From Candidatus Microbacterium stercoravium (lineage in GTDB: Bacteria; Actinomycetota; Actinomycetes; Actinomycetales; Microbacteriaceae): DNA of 54,803 bases. This document shows, piece by piece, positions 9,105 through 21,647 of this stretch. The first letter of the stretch is position 1. Every line of letters starts with the position of its first letter. The notes beneath the pieces are model-generated. The model was not told the DNA's origin. It made no database searches and saw only the letters and a list, made by a program, of their open reading frames with translations. The position numbers and the translations under genes were made by a program. Location of the stretch: positions 1 to 54,803 of the forward strand of contig DXAM01000092.1 of the NCBI GenBank assembly GCA_019117025.1. The letters run 5' to 3'.

Positions 9105-10022
9105 TCAGCCGGTGATGTCGCGGGCGCGCGCGGTCTCGGCGTCGAGCCAGCGGGTCTGCGCGTACCGGCGGAACCAGCTCACCTGACGGCGCGCGTACCG
9201 CCGCGTGAGCGCCTGCGTCTCGGCGATCGCTTCGGCCTCGCTCTTCTCGCCCGCGAGCTGCGCGAGGGCCTGCGCGTAACCGATCGCGCGGCTCGCGGTT
9301 CTGCCCTCTTCGATGCCGGCTCTTCGCAGCGCCTCGGTCTCGGCGAGGATCCCGTCCGCCCACATGCGCTCGACGCGGACGTCGAGGCGTTCGACGAGGG
9401 CCGCACGCTCCATCGCGAGCCCGACGATGCTCGTCTCGCGCCAGAGCGTCGGCTCGTCGGGCAGCGCCGCGCCGTGGCCCGCATCGCCGAGCAGCGCCAC
9501 TTCAAGCGCGCGCACCACGCGCCGACCGTTGCGCGGATCGACCCGCTCGGCCGTCGCGGGGTCGGCGGCGCGCAGCTCGTCGTACAGCGCACCGACACCC
9601 TCGGCTGCGAGGCGGGCCTCGAGGTCGGCGCGCAGCGCGGCGTCGCGCGGCGGAAACCGGAAGTCGTAGATGACGCTCGACACGTACAGTCCGGATCCTC
9701 CGACGAGGATCGCGTGGCTCCCGGCATTGAGAAGGCCGTCGATGATCGTGCGCGCCTTCGGCTGATAGGAGGCGACTGCGGCGTCCTCCGTGACGGCGAG
9801 CACATCGAGCATGTGGTGCGGCACGCCCCGGCGCTCGTCGACCGGGAGCTTCGCCGTGCCGATGTCCATGCCGCGGTAGAGCTGCATCGCATCGGCGTTG
9901 ACGATCTCAGCGGGCTCGCCGCGAGACCGGAGCTGTTCGGCGAGGTCGAGCGAGAGGTCGCTCTTTCCCGTGCCCGTCGCCCCGACGACCGCCCAGAGCC
10001 GGGGGCCGTCAGCCATCGTCAC
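9105..10022 (-). CDS. miaA: tRNA dimethylallyltransferase
   Basis: [39 protein letters not shown]; downstream of miaB with ATGA overlap. Confidence 0.97.
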   Translation of the reverse strand: MTMADGPRLWAVVGATGTGKSDLSLDLAEQLRSRGEPAEIVNADAMQLYRGMDIGTAKLPVDERRGVPHHMLDVLAVTEDAAVASYQPKARTIIDGLLNAGSHAILVGGSGLYVSSVIYDFRFPPRDAALRADLEARLAAEGVGALYDELRAADPATAERVDPRNGRRVVRALEVALLGDAGHGAALPDEPTLWRETSIVGLAMERAALVERLDVRVERMWADGILAETEALRRAGIEEGRTASRAIGYAQALAQLAGEKSEAEAIAETQALTRRYARRQVSWFRRYAQTRWLDAETARARDITG

Positions 10023-11563
10023 AGCCCGGCGCGCAGCGTCGGCAGCCCGAGACCGACCGTGCCGTCGGCCGAGCCGCCCGGCGCGGGGACGGCACAGCTC
10101 GCGGCGAGGCTGCGATCGTGCGCGTCGCCCGCGCGCGTGCGACGCACCGTGAGAGGCGCTCCGTTCGCACTGTCGGCGAGCAGGTGCGACGGTGCCGCGT
10201 GCGTGATCTCGACGGTCACGACGTCGCCCGGTCGCGGGATCTCGGAGCCGTCGGGCACCTCGAAGTGCACGAGACGGTTGTCTTCGGCGCGACCGGTGAG
10301 GCGATGCGTCTCCGCGTCCTTCTTGCCTTCACCCGTCGAGACGAGCACCTCGACCGTGCGACCCAGCTGCTTCTCGTTCTCCTCCAGCGTGATGCGGCGC
10401 TGAAGCTCCATGAGGCGGTCGTAGCGTTCGGTCACGACGTGCTTCGGCACCTGGTTCGGCATCGTCGCGGCCGGCGTGCCCTCGCGGATCGAGTATTGGA
10501 ACGTGAAGGCGCTCGCGAATCGCGCCGCTTCGACGACCCGCAGCGTGTCTTCGAAGTCTTCATCGGTCTCACCCGGGAAGCCGACGATGATGTCGGTGGT
10601 GATCGCCGCATTCGGCATCTTCTCGCGCACGCGGTCGAGGATGCCGAGGAACTTCTTCGAACGGTATGACCGCCGCATGTCCTTCAGCACCTTGTCGCTG
10701 CCCGACTGCAGCGGCATGTGCAACTGCGGCATGACGTTCGGCGTCTCGGCCATCGCGTCGATCACATCGTCGGTGAATGCCGCGGGGTGCGGACTCGTGA
10801 AGCGCACGCGCTCGAGCCCGTCGATGTCGCCGCAGGCGCGCAGCAGCTTGCTGAACGCCTGACGATCGCCGAACTCGACGCCGTAGCTGTTGACGTTCTG
10901 GCCGAGCAGCGTGACCTCGATCGCCCCGTCGTCGGTGAGCAGCTTGATCTCTTCCAGGATGTCGCCCGGACGGCGGTCCTTCTCCTTGCCGCGCAGGCTC
11001 GGCACGATGCAGAAGGTGCACGTGTTGTTGCAGCCGACCGAGATCGACACCCACCCGGAATAGTGCGAATCGCGCTTCGTCGGGAGCGTCGACGGGAACA
11101 CCTCGAGCGACTCGAGGATCTCGAGCTGGGCCTCGTCGTTGTGGCGCGAGCGTTCGAGCAGCTGCGGAAGCGCGCCCATGTTGTGCGTGCCGAAGACCAC
11201 GTCGACCCACGGCGCCTTCTGTGTCACGACGTCCTGGTCCATCTGTGCGAGGCACCCGCCCACGGCGATCTGCATGCCGGGGTGCTGCTCTTTCACCGAC
11301 TTCAGATAGCCGAGTGTTCCGTAGAGCTTGCCCGCGGCGTTCTCGCGCACGGCGCAGGTGTTGATGATCACGACGTCGGCTTGCTGCTCGTCGCCCGCCG
11401 GCGCGTAGCCCGCGCTCTCGAGCGAACCGGACATGCGTTCCGAATCGTGCACGTTCATCTGGCAGCCGAACGTGCGCACTTCGTAGGTGCGCGCGCGACC
11501 GTCGTCGTTGAGGGCTGCGGGTGAGGGCGCAATGAGCGTCGGGGCTGAAGATGGCATGGTCAT
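10019..11563 (-). CDS. miaB: tRNA-2-methylthio-N6-dimethylallyladenosine synthase
   Basis: [20 protein letters not shown], radical [21 protein letters not shown]-terminal TRAM-like region. Confidence 0.97.
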   Translation of the reverse strand: MTMPSSAPTLIAPSPAALNDDGRARTYEVRTFGCQMNVHDSERMSGSLESAGYAPAGDEQQADVVIINTCAVRENAAGKLYGTLGYLKSVKEQHPGMQIAVGGCLAQMDQDVVTQKAPWVDVVFGTHNMGALPQLLERSRHNDEAQLEILESLEVFPSTLPTKRDSHYSGWVSISVGCNNTCTFCIVPSLRGKEKDRRPGDILEEIKLLTDDGAIEVTLLGQNVNSYGVEFGDRQAFSKLLRACGDIDGLERVRFTSPHPAAFTDDVIDAMAETPNVMPQLHMPLQSGSDKVLKDMRRSYRSKKFLGILDRVREKMPNAAITTDIIVGFPGETDEDFEDTLRVVEAARFASAFTFQYSIREGTPAATMPNQVPKHVVTERYDRLMELQRRITLEENEKQLGRTVEVLVSTGEGKKDAETHRLTGRAEDNRLVHFEVPDGSEIPRPGDVVTVEITHAAPSHLLADSANGAPLTVRRTRAGDAHDRSLAASCAVPAPGGSADGTVGLGLPTLRAGL

Positions 11564-11636
11564 AGCACCATCGATTCTACGGAGTCGGGCGCGGCCGCGC
11601 GTGTGAAGCTGCCCACCGCGCGCGGACCATCCCCCG

Positions 11637-12368
11637 TCAGCGGAACCGTACGCGCGCGGTGCCTGCGGACCCCGCCTCGTCGAGCGCCTGCTTCGCCACG
11701 CTCATCGCGAGCGAACCGCCGTACCCGCGTCGCGACAGCTGCCCGATGAGACGCCGCAGCGCCGTATCGCGATCGAGTCGCGCCAGACTCGGAGCCTTGC
11801 CCTGAGCGAACTCCAGAGCCCGTTCGTAGTCGTCGTCGGGCAGCGCCTCGAGCGCGATATCGATCTCGTCTCGGGAGATGCCCCGCTTCGAGAGCGTCTG
11901 TGCCACCGCGCGCCGGCCATGATTCTTGCGCGTCACCGACTGATACACGATCTGCTCGGCGAGCACGCGGTCGTCGAGCGCCCCCACGGCCATCAGCCGT
12001 TCGATGATCTCTTCGACGTCGTTCTGCTCCACGCCGTCTCGGCGCAGACGATCGCGCGCCTCGCGCTCGGACAGCCCGCGCGCTGCGAGTGCGCGAGCCA
12101 GCCGCGTCTCCGCCCGGCGCGCAACAGCGGATGCGTCGCCGTCATCGTCAGCTTCCTGGAGGTCGGCCTCGGGTGAGCCTGCGTCAGTGACGGACGTCGC
12201 CGAGGCGCGGCTCCCCGCCCGTGTGGAGTCCGCCCGCCACGTCATGTGCCATTGCTCCGGCGCATCGGTGTCGTCGACCGGCTGTTCCTGCGGATCGGGC
12301 GTCGTGCCGCCGAACAGCGGCACGACGGGGGCGAGCTTCTCCTCGCCCCCGCGCGCGTGATCACTCAT
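11637..12368 (-). CDS. recX: Regulatory protein RecX
   Basis: Start [63 protein letters not shown]; immediately after recA. Confidence 0.93.
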   Translation of the reverse strand: MSDHARGGEEKLAPVVPLFGGTTPDPQEQPVDDTDAPEQWHMTWRADSTRAGSRASATSVTDAGSPEADLQEADDDGDASAVARRAETRLARALAARGLSEREARDRLRRDGVEQNDVEEIIERLMAVGALDDRVLAEQIVYQSVTRKNHGRRAVAQTLSKRGISRDEIDIALEALPDDDYERALEFAQGKAPSLARLDRDTALRRLIGQLSRRGYGGSLAMSVAKQALDEAGSAGTARVRFR

Positions 12369-12375
12369 GATCGCG

Positions 12376-13443
<1,068 letters not shown>

Positions 13444-13548
13444 GATGAACTCCCTTTTCGCTCGTAATCCGCCGCCCATAGGCTGTCGTGATCCGCCTCT
13501 CAGGGACGGATTCTTCGACAGGGCGCGTAGCCTCTGCGGCTGCTCGCC

Positions 13549-13571
13549 ACGTTACGGAGAACCACTGACAT
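13549..13571 (-). promoter_or_regulatory. RecA-NDp/PafBC-type promoter candidate ATGTCAGTG-N8-TAACGT
   Basis: Minus strand matches TTGTCRGTG-N8-TANNNT at 8/9 upstream positions plus TAnnnT, 106 bp before the recA ATG. Confidence 0.65.
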
Positions 13572-13696
13572 TCGAAGTCGGCGGTTCCCGCAATGTGGAG
13601 AATCAGTGCAGATCCCACGTTGGGAACGACGTTACGCCGAAGTGGACAAATATTCGAAGGCGACGCGCCGAAGTCGAAAAGTAATTCGAATGGCCG

Positions 13697-13915
13697 TCAG
13701 TCGCGCGGCGTCTGCAGACCGACCCCGTAACGGGCCGACGGGGGAAGATCGGCCTCGGTGCACAGTGCTTCCCACACCTCACGAGGAGGAATGCCGGCAC
13801 CGATCGCGGCGTTCGCCGTCATTCCGACGCCGGGCAGCACGAGGTCGTCGAGCACCCACGTCGCCCGAGCATCGAAGTGCTCGTCGACAGCGCGCAGGAA
13901 CTCACTGCGTCTCAT
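13697..13915 (-). CDS. DUF3046 family protein
   Basis: 72 aa MRRSEFLRAVDEHFDARATWVLDDLVLPGVGMTANAAIGAGIPPREVWEALCTEADLPPSARYG. Confidence 0.8.
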   Translation of the reverse strand: MRRSEFLRAVDEHFDARATWVLDDLVLPGVGMTANAAIGAGIPPREVWEALCTEADLPPSARYGVGLQTPRD

Positions 13916-13925
13916 GCAGAGCGGC

Positions 13926-14237
13926 TCACCGCAGCGACAGCTCGGGCTCGACCTCTGCCACGAGATCGTCGGGAACGACGTCGGGGAAGGCATCCTCGAT
14001 GCCCTCGAGCACCGCCAGACGATCGCCCACGCGGTGCATCACCGTGGACATCGACACGCCGAGCGCCTCGGTCACGGCCGAGAGGATCTCGCTCGAGACC
14101 TCTTTCTGGCCGCGTTCGACCTCGCTGAGATAGCCGAGAGCGACACTGGCCCTGCTCGCGACCTGACGAAGCGTCTGGCCCTGCTGCTGTCGGAAATCCC
14201 GAAGCACGTCACCGATCTCTTGACGAATCAGAATCAT
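13926..14237 (-). CDS. XRE-family HTH regulator, ClgR-like
   Basis: 103 aa; IGDVLRDFRQQQGQTLRQVASRASVALGYLSEVERGQKEVSSEILSAVTEALGV; typical position near recA/cinA/pgsA. Confidence 0.8.
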   Translation of the reverse strand: MILIRQEIGDVLRDFRQQQGQTLRQVASRASVALGYLSEVERGQKEVSSEILSAVTEALGVSMSTVMHRVGDRLAVLEGIEDAFPDVVPDDLVAEVEPELSLR

Positions 14238-14390
14238 GACGGGCCCTCCCCTTCGCTCTTCGCGTGTGTCGACGTGGTGTGCGCGGCGCTCGCGCCCCGC
14301 GCTCGGTCATACCAGAGTAGTCGAGATTTCTGGATGAGGGACGTCGTTTCGCTGGCCATCACATCGAAGAAACGTATGACGCCCATGCGT

Positions 14391-14897
14391 TTATTCCTGC
14401 GTGGCCCCGACGAGCGCCTCGAGAGCGAGCGCCAGCACGTCTCCGGTCGCCTGTCGCCGGATCTCGTCGCGCGTTCCCTCATAGACGCGGCGGCGGCCGG
14501 CATAGCCCTTCGGGGTCGCGACACCGAGGTAGACGAGTCCGACCGGTTGCCCATCGGGCGAGCCCGGTCCTGCGATGCCGGTCGTCGAGAGCCCGACGTC
14601 GACCGGTGAGCCGTCGACGCTGAGCACGCGGCGCACGCCCTCGGCCATCTGCTGGGCGACCTCGGGATGCACGGCGCCGTGCGCCTCGAGCAGATCGCGC
14701 TCGACGCCGAGCATGTCGCGCTTGACGCGCGTGTCGTACGCAACGATGCCGCCGCGCATCGACGCGGAGGCACCGGAGACGTCGATGAGCGCGGCCGCGA
14801 CGAGACCGCCGGTGAGCGACTCGGCCGTGCCGATGCTCCAGCCGCGGTGACGCAGCTCGGCGAGCAGCGCGACGGCAGAGGGATCGGGGGCCATCAC
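14391..14897 (-). CDS. CinA family protein (nicotinamide-nucleotide amidohydrolase domain)
   Basis: SIGTAESLTGGLVAAALIDVSGASASMRGGIVAYDTRVKRDMLGV ... VGLSTTGIAGPGS. Confidence 0.92.
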   Translation of the reverse strand: MMAPDPSAVALLAELRHRGWSIGTAESLTGGLVAAALIDVSGASASMRGGIVAYDTRVKRDMLGVERDLLEAHGAVHPEVAQQMAEGVRRVLSVDGSPVDVGLSTTGIAGPGSPDGQPVGLVYLGVATPKGYAGRRRVYEGTRDEIRRQATGDVLALALEALVGATQE

Positions 14898-14898
14898 C

Positions 14899-15471
14899 TC
14901 ACCTGCTTCGCGATCCGCGCGCCTGAGCCGCGATGTAGTCGATGCCGCTGACGATCGTGAGCACGAGAACGACCCAGAGGCCGATCTCCGTGCCCGTCGT
15001 CCAGACCGCCTCTCCGAACACCGCCCCCAGAGGGAGCAGCGCCCATGCGAGCACGACGCCCTGCGCTGCGGTCTTGATCTTGCCGAGCCATGCGGCCGCG
15101 ACGTCGTGCGATCTCCGAACGACGAGCCGGTGCACCGTGATGCCCCACTCGCGCGCGAAGATCACGATGACCATCCACCACGGCATCTCCGACAGCACGG
15201 CGAGACCGACGAAGGCGAGGCCGGTCAGGAGCTTGTCGGCGATCGGATCCCAGAGTTTGCCGAAGTCGCTCACGATCTCGTACTTGCGCGCGAGGAATCC
15301 ATCGACCCAGTCGGTGGAGATCGCGACGATGAACAACGCTGCCGCAACCCAGCGCACCGCGGGGTTCGCCTCGCCGTACGTGCCGCCGACCAGCAGCAGC
15401 ACGAAGAAGACGACGGCGAGCGGGATGCGGGCGATCGTGATCGCGTTGGGCAGCTGAGGATGGATCGCCAT
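14899..15471 (-). CDS. pgsA: CDP-diacylglycerol--glycerol-3-phosphate 3-phosphatidyltransferase
   Basis: PNAITIARIPLAVVFFVLL; CDP-alcohol motif STDWVDGFLARKYEIVSDFGKLWDPIADKLL. Confidence 0.95.
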   Translation of the reverse strand: MAIHPQLPNAITIARIPLAVVFFVLLLVGGTYGEANPAVRWVAAALFIVAISTDWVDGFLARKYEIVSDFGKLWDPIADKLLTGLAFVGLAVLSEMPWWMVIVIFAREWGITVHRLVVRRSHDVAAAWLGKIKTAAQGVVLAWALLPLGAVFGEAVWTTGTEIGLWVVLVLTIVSGIDYIAAQARGSRSR

Positions 15472-15493
15472 GGATCAAGTCTCGCAGGTGCGC

Positions 15494-18349
15494 TCAGTCG
15501 CGCCCCGTGAGACCCCACGCATCTTCGTCTGCATCGTCGTCACCGGCGACCGGGATCCCGTCGAACTGCGCCTCGATCGGATCCGTCGGGTAACGGTCCG
15601 GAGATTCAGACGCGGCCTGCGGCTCGGGCGACGCGGGCGCGGGTGCGGGTGCGGCGGGGGCCGCGCCCTTCGGCGGCTCCTCCCCCTTGAGCTTCGCGAG
15701 AACCGATGCGAGCTGCTCGGGAGCCACCAGCACGTCGCGCGCCTTCGAGCCCTCGCTCGGGCCGACGATCTCGCGCGACTCGAGCAGGTCCATGAGGCGC
15801 CCGGCCTTCGCGAACCCGACGCGCAGCTTGCGCTGCAGCATCGACGTGGAGCCGAACTGGCTGGAGACGATCAGCTCGGTCGCGGCGAGCAGCACCTCGA
15901 GGTCGTCGCCGATGTCTTCGTCGATCTCCTTCTTCGGCGCCTCGAGCGCTTCCGCGACATCGGCGCGGTACTCGGGACGCGCCTGGTGGGTGACGTGCTT
16001 GACGACCGAATCGATCTCGGCCTCGGTGACCCACGCGCCCTGCAGTCGGAAGGGCTTGGACGAGCCCATGGGCGAGAACAGCGCGTCGCCCTGACCGATG
16101 AGCTTGTCGGCGCCCGGCCCGTCGAGGATCACTCGCGAATCGGTCACGCTGGTGACCGCGAACGCCATGCGCGAGGGCACGTTCGCCTTGATGAGTCCGG
16201 TCACGACGTCGACCGACGGCCGCTGGGTGGCCAGAACGAGGTGGATGCCCGATGCGCGGGCGAGCTGCGTGATGCGCACGATCGAGTCTTCGACGTCGCG
16301 CGGCGCCACCATCATGAGGTCGGCGAGCTCGTCGACGACGACGAGCAGGTACGGATACGGCTTGAGCACGCGCTCGGAGCCCGCGGGAAGCTGGATCTCG
16401 CCGGCGACGACCGCCTTGTTGAAGTCGTCGATGTGGCGGAACCCGAACGACGCGAGATCGTCGTACCGCATGTCCATCTCTTTCACGACCCACTGCAGCG
16501 CTTCAGCCGCCTTCTTGGGGTTCGTGATGATGGGCGTGATCAGGTGCGGAACGCCCGCATAGCTCGTGAGCTCCACGCGCTTGGGGTCGACGAGCACCAT
16601 GCGCACGTCGCTCGGCTTGGCGCGCATGAGCAGGCTCGTGATCATCGAGTTCACGAAGCTGGACTTGCCCGATCCGGTCGATCCCGCCACGAGCAGGTGC
16701 GGCATCTTGGCGAGGTTGGCCACGACGAAGCCGCCCGAGACGTCTTTGCCCACGCCGATCGTGAGCGGGTGCGTCGAGCGCTGCGCCGCGGGCGAGCGCA
16801 GGATGTCGCCGAGCGCGACGGTCTCGCGGTCGACGTTCGGGATCTCGATGCCGATCGCGCTCTTGCCGGGGATCGGCGCGAGGATGCGCACATCGTTCGA
16901 CGCGACGGCGTAGGAGATGTTGCTCGAGAGCTGCGTGATCTTCTCGACCTTCACGCCCGGGCCGAGCTCGACCTCGTACTGGGTCACCGTGGGACCGCGG
17001 GAGAACCCGGTGACGCGCGCGCCGACTTTGAAGTCTTCGAAGACCTTCTCGATCTGGGCGACCGTGCGGTCGTTGGCCTCTGAGCTGACGACCGCCGGAG
17101 GACCGGCCGCAAGGGCTGCCGGAGAAGGCAGCACGTAGGGGGCCTCGGGCGGCTGCGGACCGCGGGCGCCCGGGCCATCGGTGCCGAACCCGGAGATGCC
17201 GCCGATCTCGCCGGTGTCGCCATCATCGCCGTCGCCGATCAGGCCGAAGCCGGGATCGGGCGCGTCCGACGCATCGCGGAGCCGGTCGAGCGCGGGGCTG
17301 TTGAGCACCTCGGTGACCTGATCGGCGGGAGCGGCAGCGGGCTCGGCCGACGGCGCGAACGTCGGTCCCGTGGGCGTATCGACCTCGACGACCGAGTTGT
17401 CGTACCCGCGATCGGTCTGCTCGCCGAGCAGGTCGGTGAGGTGCTGAGGATCGGTGACGGCGTCGACGTCCTCTTCGCGGCCCGAGGCGTTGCGGCGCCA
17501 CCAGGGCAGCTCGTCGGCCCCGTCGAACAGCTCGGAGTCGGACTTCTTCCTGCGCCCCCGGCGACCGCGGGCGGGCTTGTCGTCGAGCACCTTCGTCGGC
17601 GTCGCATCGGTCGGTGCCGCTTCTGCTGCCGCCGAGCGCGGGGTGTCGTCGAACATCCACTCGTAGAGATCGCCGAGACGTCGCCCGATGCGGTTCGGCG
17701 GGGTCTTCGTGATGATCAGCAGGCTGAGGATGACGAATATGCCGAGCAGGGCATACCCGCCGATCGGCGTGATGAGCATCGCGAGCGGCTCGCCGAGCAG
17801 CCAGCCGAACAGACCGCCCGACGCGCTGAGAGCCGGCATTCCGTCGGCCGGGGCCGGACGGCCGAGGGCGATATGGCAGATCGCCGCGACCGAGATCGTG
17901 AACAGGGCGAAGCCGATGCCGACCCGGCCGTTGTCGTTGACCGAGGCGGGGTGGCGGAACAGCCACCCCGCGAGGAAGAGCAGCAGCACAGGGAACACGA
18001 ACGCCGTGCGGCCCATGACGAGGCCGAATGTGAAGGCGCTGATGTTCGCGGCGATCTCGTTGCCGATGAAGAACCACTCGGTCACGGCTCCGGCGACCGC
18101 GAGCAGCACGAGGAGGAACGGAAAGCCGTCGCGGCGGTCTTCGCGCTGCAGGTCTTCGGACCCGAAGGCACGGAACAGGCCGCCGACGCCGTGGGCCACC
18201 CCGTTCCACATGCGCACCGGAAGCGCCGGACGCTCAGGATCGTCGATGTGCTTCTTCGGCGCAGGCGCGGCCTTCTTCGGCGCTCCCTTCCCGGAAGCGC
18301 GCGAGGAGTTCTGACCCGAATTCTTGGGCGCGGTGGACGAGCGTGCCAT
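15494..18349 (-). CDS. ftsK: DNA translocase FtsK/SpoIIIE
   Basis: N-terminal TMs, [22 protein letters not shown]-terminal gamma-like domain ([23 protein letters not shown]). Confidence 0.96.
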   Translation of the reverse strand: MARSSTAPKNSGQNSSRASGKGAPKKAAPAPKKHIDDPERPALPVRMWNGVAHGVGGLFRAFGSEDLQREDRRDGFPFLLVLLAVAGAVTEWFFIGNEIAANISAFTFGLVMGRTAFVFPVLLLFLAGWLFRHPASVNDNGRVGIGFALFTISVAAICHIALGRPAPADGMPALSASGGLFGWLLGEPLAMLITPIGGYALLGIFVILSLLIITKTPPNRIGRRLGDLYEWMFDDTPRSAAAEAAPTDATPTKVLDDKPARGRRGRRKKSDSELFDGADELPWWRRNASGREEDVDAVTDPQHLTDLLGEQTDRGYDNSVVEVDTPTGPTFAPSAEPAAAPADQVTEVLNSPALDRLRDASDAPDPGFGLIGDGDDGDTGEIGGISGFGTDGPGARGPQPPEAPYVLPSPAALAAGPPAVVSSEANDRTVAQIEKVFEDFKVGARVTGFSRGPTVTQYEVELGPGVKVEKITQLSSNISYAVASNDVRILAPIPGKSAIGIEIPNVDRETVALGDILRSPAAQRSTHPLTIGVGKDVSGGFVVANLAKMPHLLVAGSTGSGKSSFVNSMITSLLMRAKPSDVRMVLVDPKRVELTSYAGVPHLITPIITNPKKAAEALQWVVKEMDMRYDDLASFGFRHIDDFNKAVVAGEIQLPAGSERVLKPYPYLLVVVDELADLMMVAPRDVEDSIVRITQLARASGIHLVLATQRPSVDVVTGLIKANVPSRMAFAVTSVTDSRVILDGPGADKLIGQGDALFSPMGSSKPFRLQGAWVTEAEIDSVVKHVTHQARPEYRADVAEALEAPKKEIDEDIGDDLEVLLAATELIVSSQFGSTSMLQRKLRVGFAKAGRLMDLLESREIVGPSEGSKARDVLVAPEQLASVLAKLKGEEPPKGAAPAAPAPAPASPEPQAASESPDRYPTDPIEAQFDGIPVAGDDDADEDAWGLTGRD

Positions 18350-18443
18350 GGGCTCTACGGTACGCGCGACCCCCGACATTCGTAGGGAGGACGCGCAAAG
18401 CCCGGGCGAACCCGCAGGTCCCCGGGCCCTGCGCGACCGACGG

Positions 18444-20120
18444 TTACGCCTCGATGACGAGGGGCACGATCATCGGACGACGACGCAGCCGCTGCCCGAC
18501 CCACCGGCCGATCGTGCGGCGCACGATCTGCGAGAGCGCGTGGTTGTCGCGCACGCCCTTCTGAGCGGCCTCTTCGAGCGCGGCGACGATCTTCGGACGG
18601 ATCTTGTCGAAGACCTTGTCGTCCTCCGCGAAGCCGCGGGCGTGGATCTCCGGACCGGTCACGATCTGGCCCGTCTTCGAATCGACCACGACGATGATCG
18701 AGATGAAGCCCTCCTCGCCGAGCACGCGTCGGTCCTTGAGGTCGGCGTCGGTGATCTCTCCGACGGACGAGCCGTCGACGTAGACGAAGCCGAGGTCGAG
18801 CTGCCCGGAGACCCACGCCTCGCCGTCCTTCAGGTCGACCGACGTGCCGTTCTCGACGATGAAGATGTTGTTCTCGGAGATGCCGGTCTGCTGCGCCAGG
18901 GCGGAGCTCGCCGCGAGGTGGCGGTACTCGCCGTGCACGGGGATGACGTTCTTCGGCCGCAGAATGTTGTAGCAGTACAGCAGTTCGCCGGCCGCGGCGT
19001 GGCCCGAGACGTGCACCTTGGCGTTCGCCTTGTGCACGACGTTCGCGCCCAGCTTCGTGAGGCCGTCGATCACGCGGTAGACCGCGTTCTCGTTGCCGGG
19101 GATGAGGCTGGAGGCGAGGATGACGGTGTCGTCCTCCCCCGGGGTGATCGCGTGGTCGAGGTTCGCCATGCGGCTGAGGACGGCCATCGGCTCGCCCTGC
19201 GAACCGGTCGACATGTACACGATCTGGTGGTCGGGGATGTCGTGCGACTTCTTGTAGTCGACGAACGTGCCGTCGGGCACCGTGAGATACCCGAGCTGCT
19301 GTGCGATCGTCATGTTGCGCACCATCGAGCGTCCGAGCAGGGCCACACGGCGGCCGTTCGAGACGGCGGCATCGATGACCTGCTGCACGCGATGCACGTG
19401 ACTCGAGAAGCTCGCGACGATGACGCGTCCGCGCGTCTTCGACATCACCTGGTCGATGACCGGCCCGATCTGGCGTTCGGTCGGGGTGAAGCCCGGCACC
19501 TCGGCGTTCGTCGAGTCGGGCAGGAAGAGGTCGATGCCCTCTTCCCCCAGCCGCGCGAATGCCCGCAGGTCGGTGATGCGGCCGTCGAGCGGCAGCTGAT
19601 CCATCTTGAAGTCACCGGTGTGCAGCACGAGGCCCGCTTCGGTGCGGATCGCGACGGCGAGCGCGTCGGGGATCGAGTGGTTCACCGCGACGAACTCGAG
19701 CTCGAAGCCGTCGACCTGGCGGGTCTCGTCCTCACGCACGACGTGCGTGACCGGCGTGATCCGGTGTTCCTTGAGCTTCGCGGTCACGAGCGCGAGCGTG
19801 AGCTTCGAGCCGTAGATCGGGATGTCCTCGCGCATGCGCAGCAGGTACGGCACGGCTCCGATGTGGTCTTCATGGCCGTGGGTGAGCACGAGGCCGACGA
19901 TGTCGTTCAGGCGACTGCGCAGCGGCTCCATGTCGGGCAGGATCAGGTCGACGCCGGGCTGGTGCTCCTCCGGGAACAGCACGCCGCAGTCGAGCAGCAG
20001 GATCTTGCCGTCGAACTCGTACATGGCCATGTTGCGGCCGACCTCGCCGAGGCCGCCGAGCGGTGTCACGCGCAGGGCGCCGGAGTCGAGTGAGGGCGGG
20101 TCGAAAACAGGGGTGGTCAT
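18444..20120 (-). CDS. rnj: Ribonuclease J
   Basis: [83 protein letters not shown]. Confidence 0.96.
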   Translation of the reverse strand: MTTPVFDPPSLDSGALRVTPLGGLGEVGRNMAMYEFDGKILLLDCGVLFPEEHQPGVDLILPDMEPLRSRLNDIVGLVLTHGHEDHIGAVPYLLRMREDIPIYGSKLTLALVTAKLKEHRITPVTHVVREDETRQVDGFELEFVAVNHSIPDALAVAIRTEAGLVLHTGDFKMDQLPLDGRITDLRAFARLGEEGIDLFLPDSTNAEVPGFTPTERQIGPVIDQVMSKTRGRVIVASFSSHVHRVQQVIDAAVSNGRRVALLGRSMVRNMTIAQQLGYLTVPDGTFVDYKKSHDIPDHQIVYMSTGSQGEPMAVLSRMANLDHAITPGEDDTVILASSLIPGNENAVYRVIDGLTKLGANVVHKANAKVHVSGHAAAGELLYCYNILRPKNVIPVHGEYRHLAASSALAQQTGISENNIFIVENGTSVDLKDGEAWVSGQLDLGFVYVDGSSVGEITDADLKDRRVLGEEGFISIIVVVDSKTGQIVTGPEIHARGFAEDDKVFDKIRPKIVAALEEAAQKGVRDNHALSQIVRRTIGRWVGQRLRRRPMIVPLVIEA

Positions 20121-20154
20121 TGTGCCTTTCCGCGCTGTCGCGCAGGGGTGGTCG

Positions 20155-21132
20155 TCACCGTGTGGTGCCAGGCACCTTGGGCAGAGCACCGCCCGCGGCC
20201 GCGTTGCGGTCGGGGCGGAAGTTCGAGAGATCCACGCCTTCGATGTCGGTCACGAGGGCGAGTTCGTCCTCGATCACGGCGGCTTCCCATTCCTCGGGCC
20301 CGACGAGCGGCAGGCGCACGCGGGGGCTCGAGATGCGGCCGAGGCCGTGCAGGACGTACTTCGTGGATACCGTGCCCGGAACGTGAGTCATCACGGCGCG
20401 GACGAGCGGCTCGAGCTTCTTGTGCTGCTCGGTGGCGGTGGTGAGGTCGCCGCGGTTGACCGCGTCGACGATGGTTCGATATGGGCCGGCGGCGATGTTC
20501 GCCGTGACGCCGATGAGGCCCGAGGCGCCGATGGACAGAGCAGGCAGCGCATTGGCGTCGTCGCCCGAGAAGTACATGAGGTCGGTCTGGTTCAGAACGC
20601 GGCTGACCTCGCTGAAATCGCCCTTCGCGTCCTTGACCGCGAGGATGTTGGGGTGCTTCGCGAGACGCAGGAACGTCTCGTAGTGGATCGGCACGCCGGT
20701 GCGGCCGGGGATGTCGTAGAGGATGACCGGAAGATCGGTCGAATCGGCGATGAGCCGGAAGTGCGTGAGAATGCCCGCCTGGGTCGGCTTGTTGTAGTAC
20801 GGCGTGACGATCATGATGCCGTCGGCGCCGAGGCGCTCGCTCTTCGTGTACAGATCGATCGCGTGCGCGGTCTCGTTGGACCCGCCGCCGGTGATGATCT
20901 TCGCGCGCCCGGACGATACGCTCTTGCCGACCTCGACGAGTTTGAGCTTCTCGGGGTCGGTCAGCGTCGAGGTCTCACCCGTGGTGCCCGTGACGACGAT
21001 GCCGTCGGCGCCCGCCTCGATCACCTCGTCCATGAGCTTCTCGGTCGCGTCCCAGTCGACTTCGCCGTCGGCCGTCATCGGCGTGACGAGGGCGACGAGA
21101 ACCTGTCCGAACGGGTTTGCGGGCTGCGTCAT
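20155..21132 (-). CDS. dapA: 4-hydroxy-tetrahydrodipicolinate synthase
   Basis: VTGTTGETSTLTDPEKLKLVE, YYNKPTQAGILTHFRLIA, LYDIPGRTGVPI. Confidence 0.96.
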   Translation of the reverse strand: MTQPANPFGQVLVALVTPMTADGEVDWDATEKLMDEVIEAGADGIVVTGTTGETSTLTDPEKLKLVEVGKSVSSGRAKIITGGGSNETAHAIDLYTKSERLGADGIMIVTPYYNKPTQAGILTHFRLIADSTDLPVILYDIPGRTGVPIHYETFLRLAKHPNILAVKDAKGDFSEVSRVLNQTDLMYFSGDDANALPALSIGASGLIGVTANIAAGPYRTIVDAVNRGDLTTATEQHKKLEPLVRAVMTHVPGTVSTKYVLHGLGRISSPRVRLPLVGPEEWEAAVIEDELALVTDIEGVDLSNFRPDRNAAAGGALPKVPGTTR

Positions 21133-21644
21133 TGCTCTAGGCTAGCGCGCGCGGCTGAAAGCGTGTATCGCACGAAGCGATACCGCGTGCCCGTGCGGCT
21201 GGTGTGCCAGCCCTCGTGCGGATCGATCGATGATCGGATCCACTCCGTGCCGAGCCGCGGCGCACGGGTGTCGCCCGCGACGTCGAGGTCGATCTCGGTG
21301 ACCGAGATCTCATCGAGGTGCGGCAGCGCCTGAGCATAGATCTGGCCGCCGCCGATCACCCATGCCTCGTCGTCGGCCGCGCGGACGGCGTCGTGCAGTG
21401 AGAGGACGGTCTCTCCGCCCGGCGCCCGGAAAGTCGGATCCCTCGTGATGACGATGTTGCGTCGCCCGGGGAGCGGGCGGAACCGCTCGGGGAACGATTC
21501 CCACGTGCGGCGCCCCATGATCACGGCTGAGCCGGAGGTGACCCGCTTGAAGTGGGCCAAGTCTTCGGGCACGTGCCAGGGCATGCCTCCGTCAGCGCCG
21601 ACGATCCCGCCGTGGGCCTCTGCCCAGATCGCTCTGAGTGCCAC
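21129..21644 (-). CDS. folA: Dihydrofolate reductase
   Basis: IWAEAHGGIVGADGGMPWHVPEDLAHFKRVTSGSAVIMGRRTWESFP; WVIGGGQIYAQAL. Confidence 0.96.
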   Translation of the reverse strand: MALRAIWAEAHGGIVGADGGMPWHVPEDLAHFKRVTSGSAVIMGRRTWESFPERFRPLPGRRNIVITRDPTFRAPGGETVLSLHDAVRAADDEAWVIGGGQIYAQALPHLDEISVTEIDLDVAGDTRAPRLGTEWIRSSIDPHEGWHTSRTGTRYRFVRYTLSAARASLEQ

Positions 21645-21647
21645 GGC

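Noticed and set aside
13571-13690. TTCGAA elements as LexA/SOS boxes for recA
   Set aside because: No CGAAC-N4-GTTCG arrangement; kept only as an unexplained repeat cluster
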